A stretch of DNA of 64,000 nucleotides. Source: Trochalopteron elliotii. Lineage: Eukaryota; Chordata; Aves; Passeriformes; Leiothrichidae. The position numbers and the translations under genes are program-made. Location: the NCBI GenBank assembly GCA_024734555.1, contig JANPWX010020199.1, forward strand, positions 2,164,051-2,228,050, read 5' to 3'. Below the pieces are notes generated by a model. The model saw nothing but the letters and a program-made list of their open reading frames with translations. It made no database searches and was not told the DNA's origin. Every line of letters starts with the position of its first letter. The stretch's first letter is position 1. Below are positions 63,101 to 64,000 of the stretch, one piece after another.

Positions 63101-64000
63101 GTGGAGTCAACAACGGAACAGCAGACACCTCGGAGCTATGTATTTTTATCATGTGCTGGATTTCCTGGCATGCTGAAGCCTAGGGGGAAAAACTGCTGAA
63201 CAAGTCCATCTCTGAGGTTAATACTCAAAAACTAAATCACTGGCTATAAAAACCATTTAAATCTGTGACTAAGTTGGAGAGCATTTCACAACTTTCCTGT
63301 CTTTAATAGTGAGAAATGTTAATAGGCCTTAGGTAGCTGCTGCAAGAAAGCTGGAAGATGCTTCTCTGCAAGAATTCTTATCCATACATTCATAGAGGCA
63401 CAGGGAAACAGCTGTTGCAAGGAATGCAGCTGCTGCATTTGGGAAATATATGTTTAAGAAAAACTTAGTGATAAGCAGCTGAGAAATGGGACAATTCACC
63501 CATCAACTGGATGACTTTATGATTGCAGTGTTGCTGTCCTGCATCCTGGTAGTCCCACAGCTAGGATAGACACCACATAAAATAGGAGCTGTTTGTGGTG
63601 GTATGCACTTTGTAAACCAGTTAGTAAACTGGCATGCGGATGTAAAAAGAGCTTTGCTGAGGAAAGTGCCTGTCAGAAGAAGAAACTGGTACACTTCTGC
63701 CTATCTTCTAAGTTTGTTTTTAAATCTAATCTTGAAAAGCATATTGTGAAATGTGCACAGGTACCATGAAGGTGTGAGTGCTCATAGGAAGCACAGAAAT
63801 GCTTCCTATAGTGGGCAGCTCTTTCAGGGAGAGTGATGCAGTCTACCAAGTCATGCACCTGCAGTAAGGCAACAAAAAATAGGAAAGATCTGTCTTTTTC
63901 CCACAGTCAGACATATGATGAGGAAGTGCTCTTTCTTGCCCTTTCCTTTTTCATACCCCACATCAGCTTCGTGACTTTGCAGTTCAAGATTCAGGCCACA
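60161..64000. other. Gene-free AT-rich block
   Basis: The 60366-60722 plus-strand frame (118 codons) ends with a donor-like GGGTAAGT just inside its 3' end at about 60703, but matches no known family. The rest holds only short unrecognised frames and the 60.84 kb tandem duplication. Confidence 0.6.
60835..60872 (+). repeat. Tandem duplication, 20-bp period
   Basis: AAAATAATCTCATCTGAA occurs twice, joined by an A-rich spacer. Confidence 0.88.

Noticed and set aside
1..64000. CRISPR arrays, tRNA or rRNA genes, operons, phage or defence genes
   Set aside because: No regularly spaced repeats, no tRNA B-box with cloverleaf arms, and no clustered co-directional reading frames were seen. The sequence is vertebrate noncoding DNA.

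Overview
This window reads as AT-rich, repeat-poor vertebrate DNA, most likely from a bird. The diagnostic evidence is CR1 (chicken-repeat-1) LINE material. A roughly 1 kb antisense piece of CR1 ORF2 lies at 23150-24190. A 3'-end fragment lies on the minus strand at about 31295-31580. Two short 3' tails on the plus strand (about 40506-40573 and 60010-60160) end in the ATTCTGTG-type octamers typical of avian CR1. No Alu, L1 or tRNA-derived SINE was recognised, and no bacterial operon structure, CRISPR array, tRNA or rRNA was seen. A crocodilian or turtle origin cannot be excluded from CR1 alone, but the low repeat load favours a bird.

No protein-coding gene can be supported. The open frames are short, scattered over both strands and often overlap each other. 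None matches a family I recognise except the CR1 reverse-transcriptase remnants. The window is best described as intergenic DNA or the inside of a very long intron.

Layout: 1-23 kb is unique AT-rich sequence with a 71-nt pure pyrimidine tract near 5.5 kb and a GC-richer patch at 10.2-11.2 kb. CR1 ORF2 lies at 23.15-24.19 kb. 24-31 kb holds small microsatellites and purine tracts, and a CR1 3' end follows at 31.3 kb. A local GC-rich, G-quadruplex-capable, exon-like island lies at 36.3-36.6 kb. 40-50 kb holds a CR1 tail, possible degraded retroelement sequence near 42.6-42.8 kb, and a recursive-splice-like AG|GT site at 49.66 kb next to a duplicated hairpin. Long AACC and AAC microsatellites lie at 51.8 and 55.2 kb, and a last CR1 tail at 60.0-60.16 kb.

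I found no convincing new biological system. The points most worth checking are the candidate recursive splice site, the exon-like island at 36.3-36.6 kb, the CR1 copy lacking its normal 3' end, and a 31-nt near-identical sequence pair at 2.27 and 4.96 kb.
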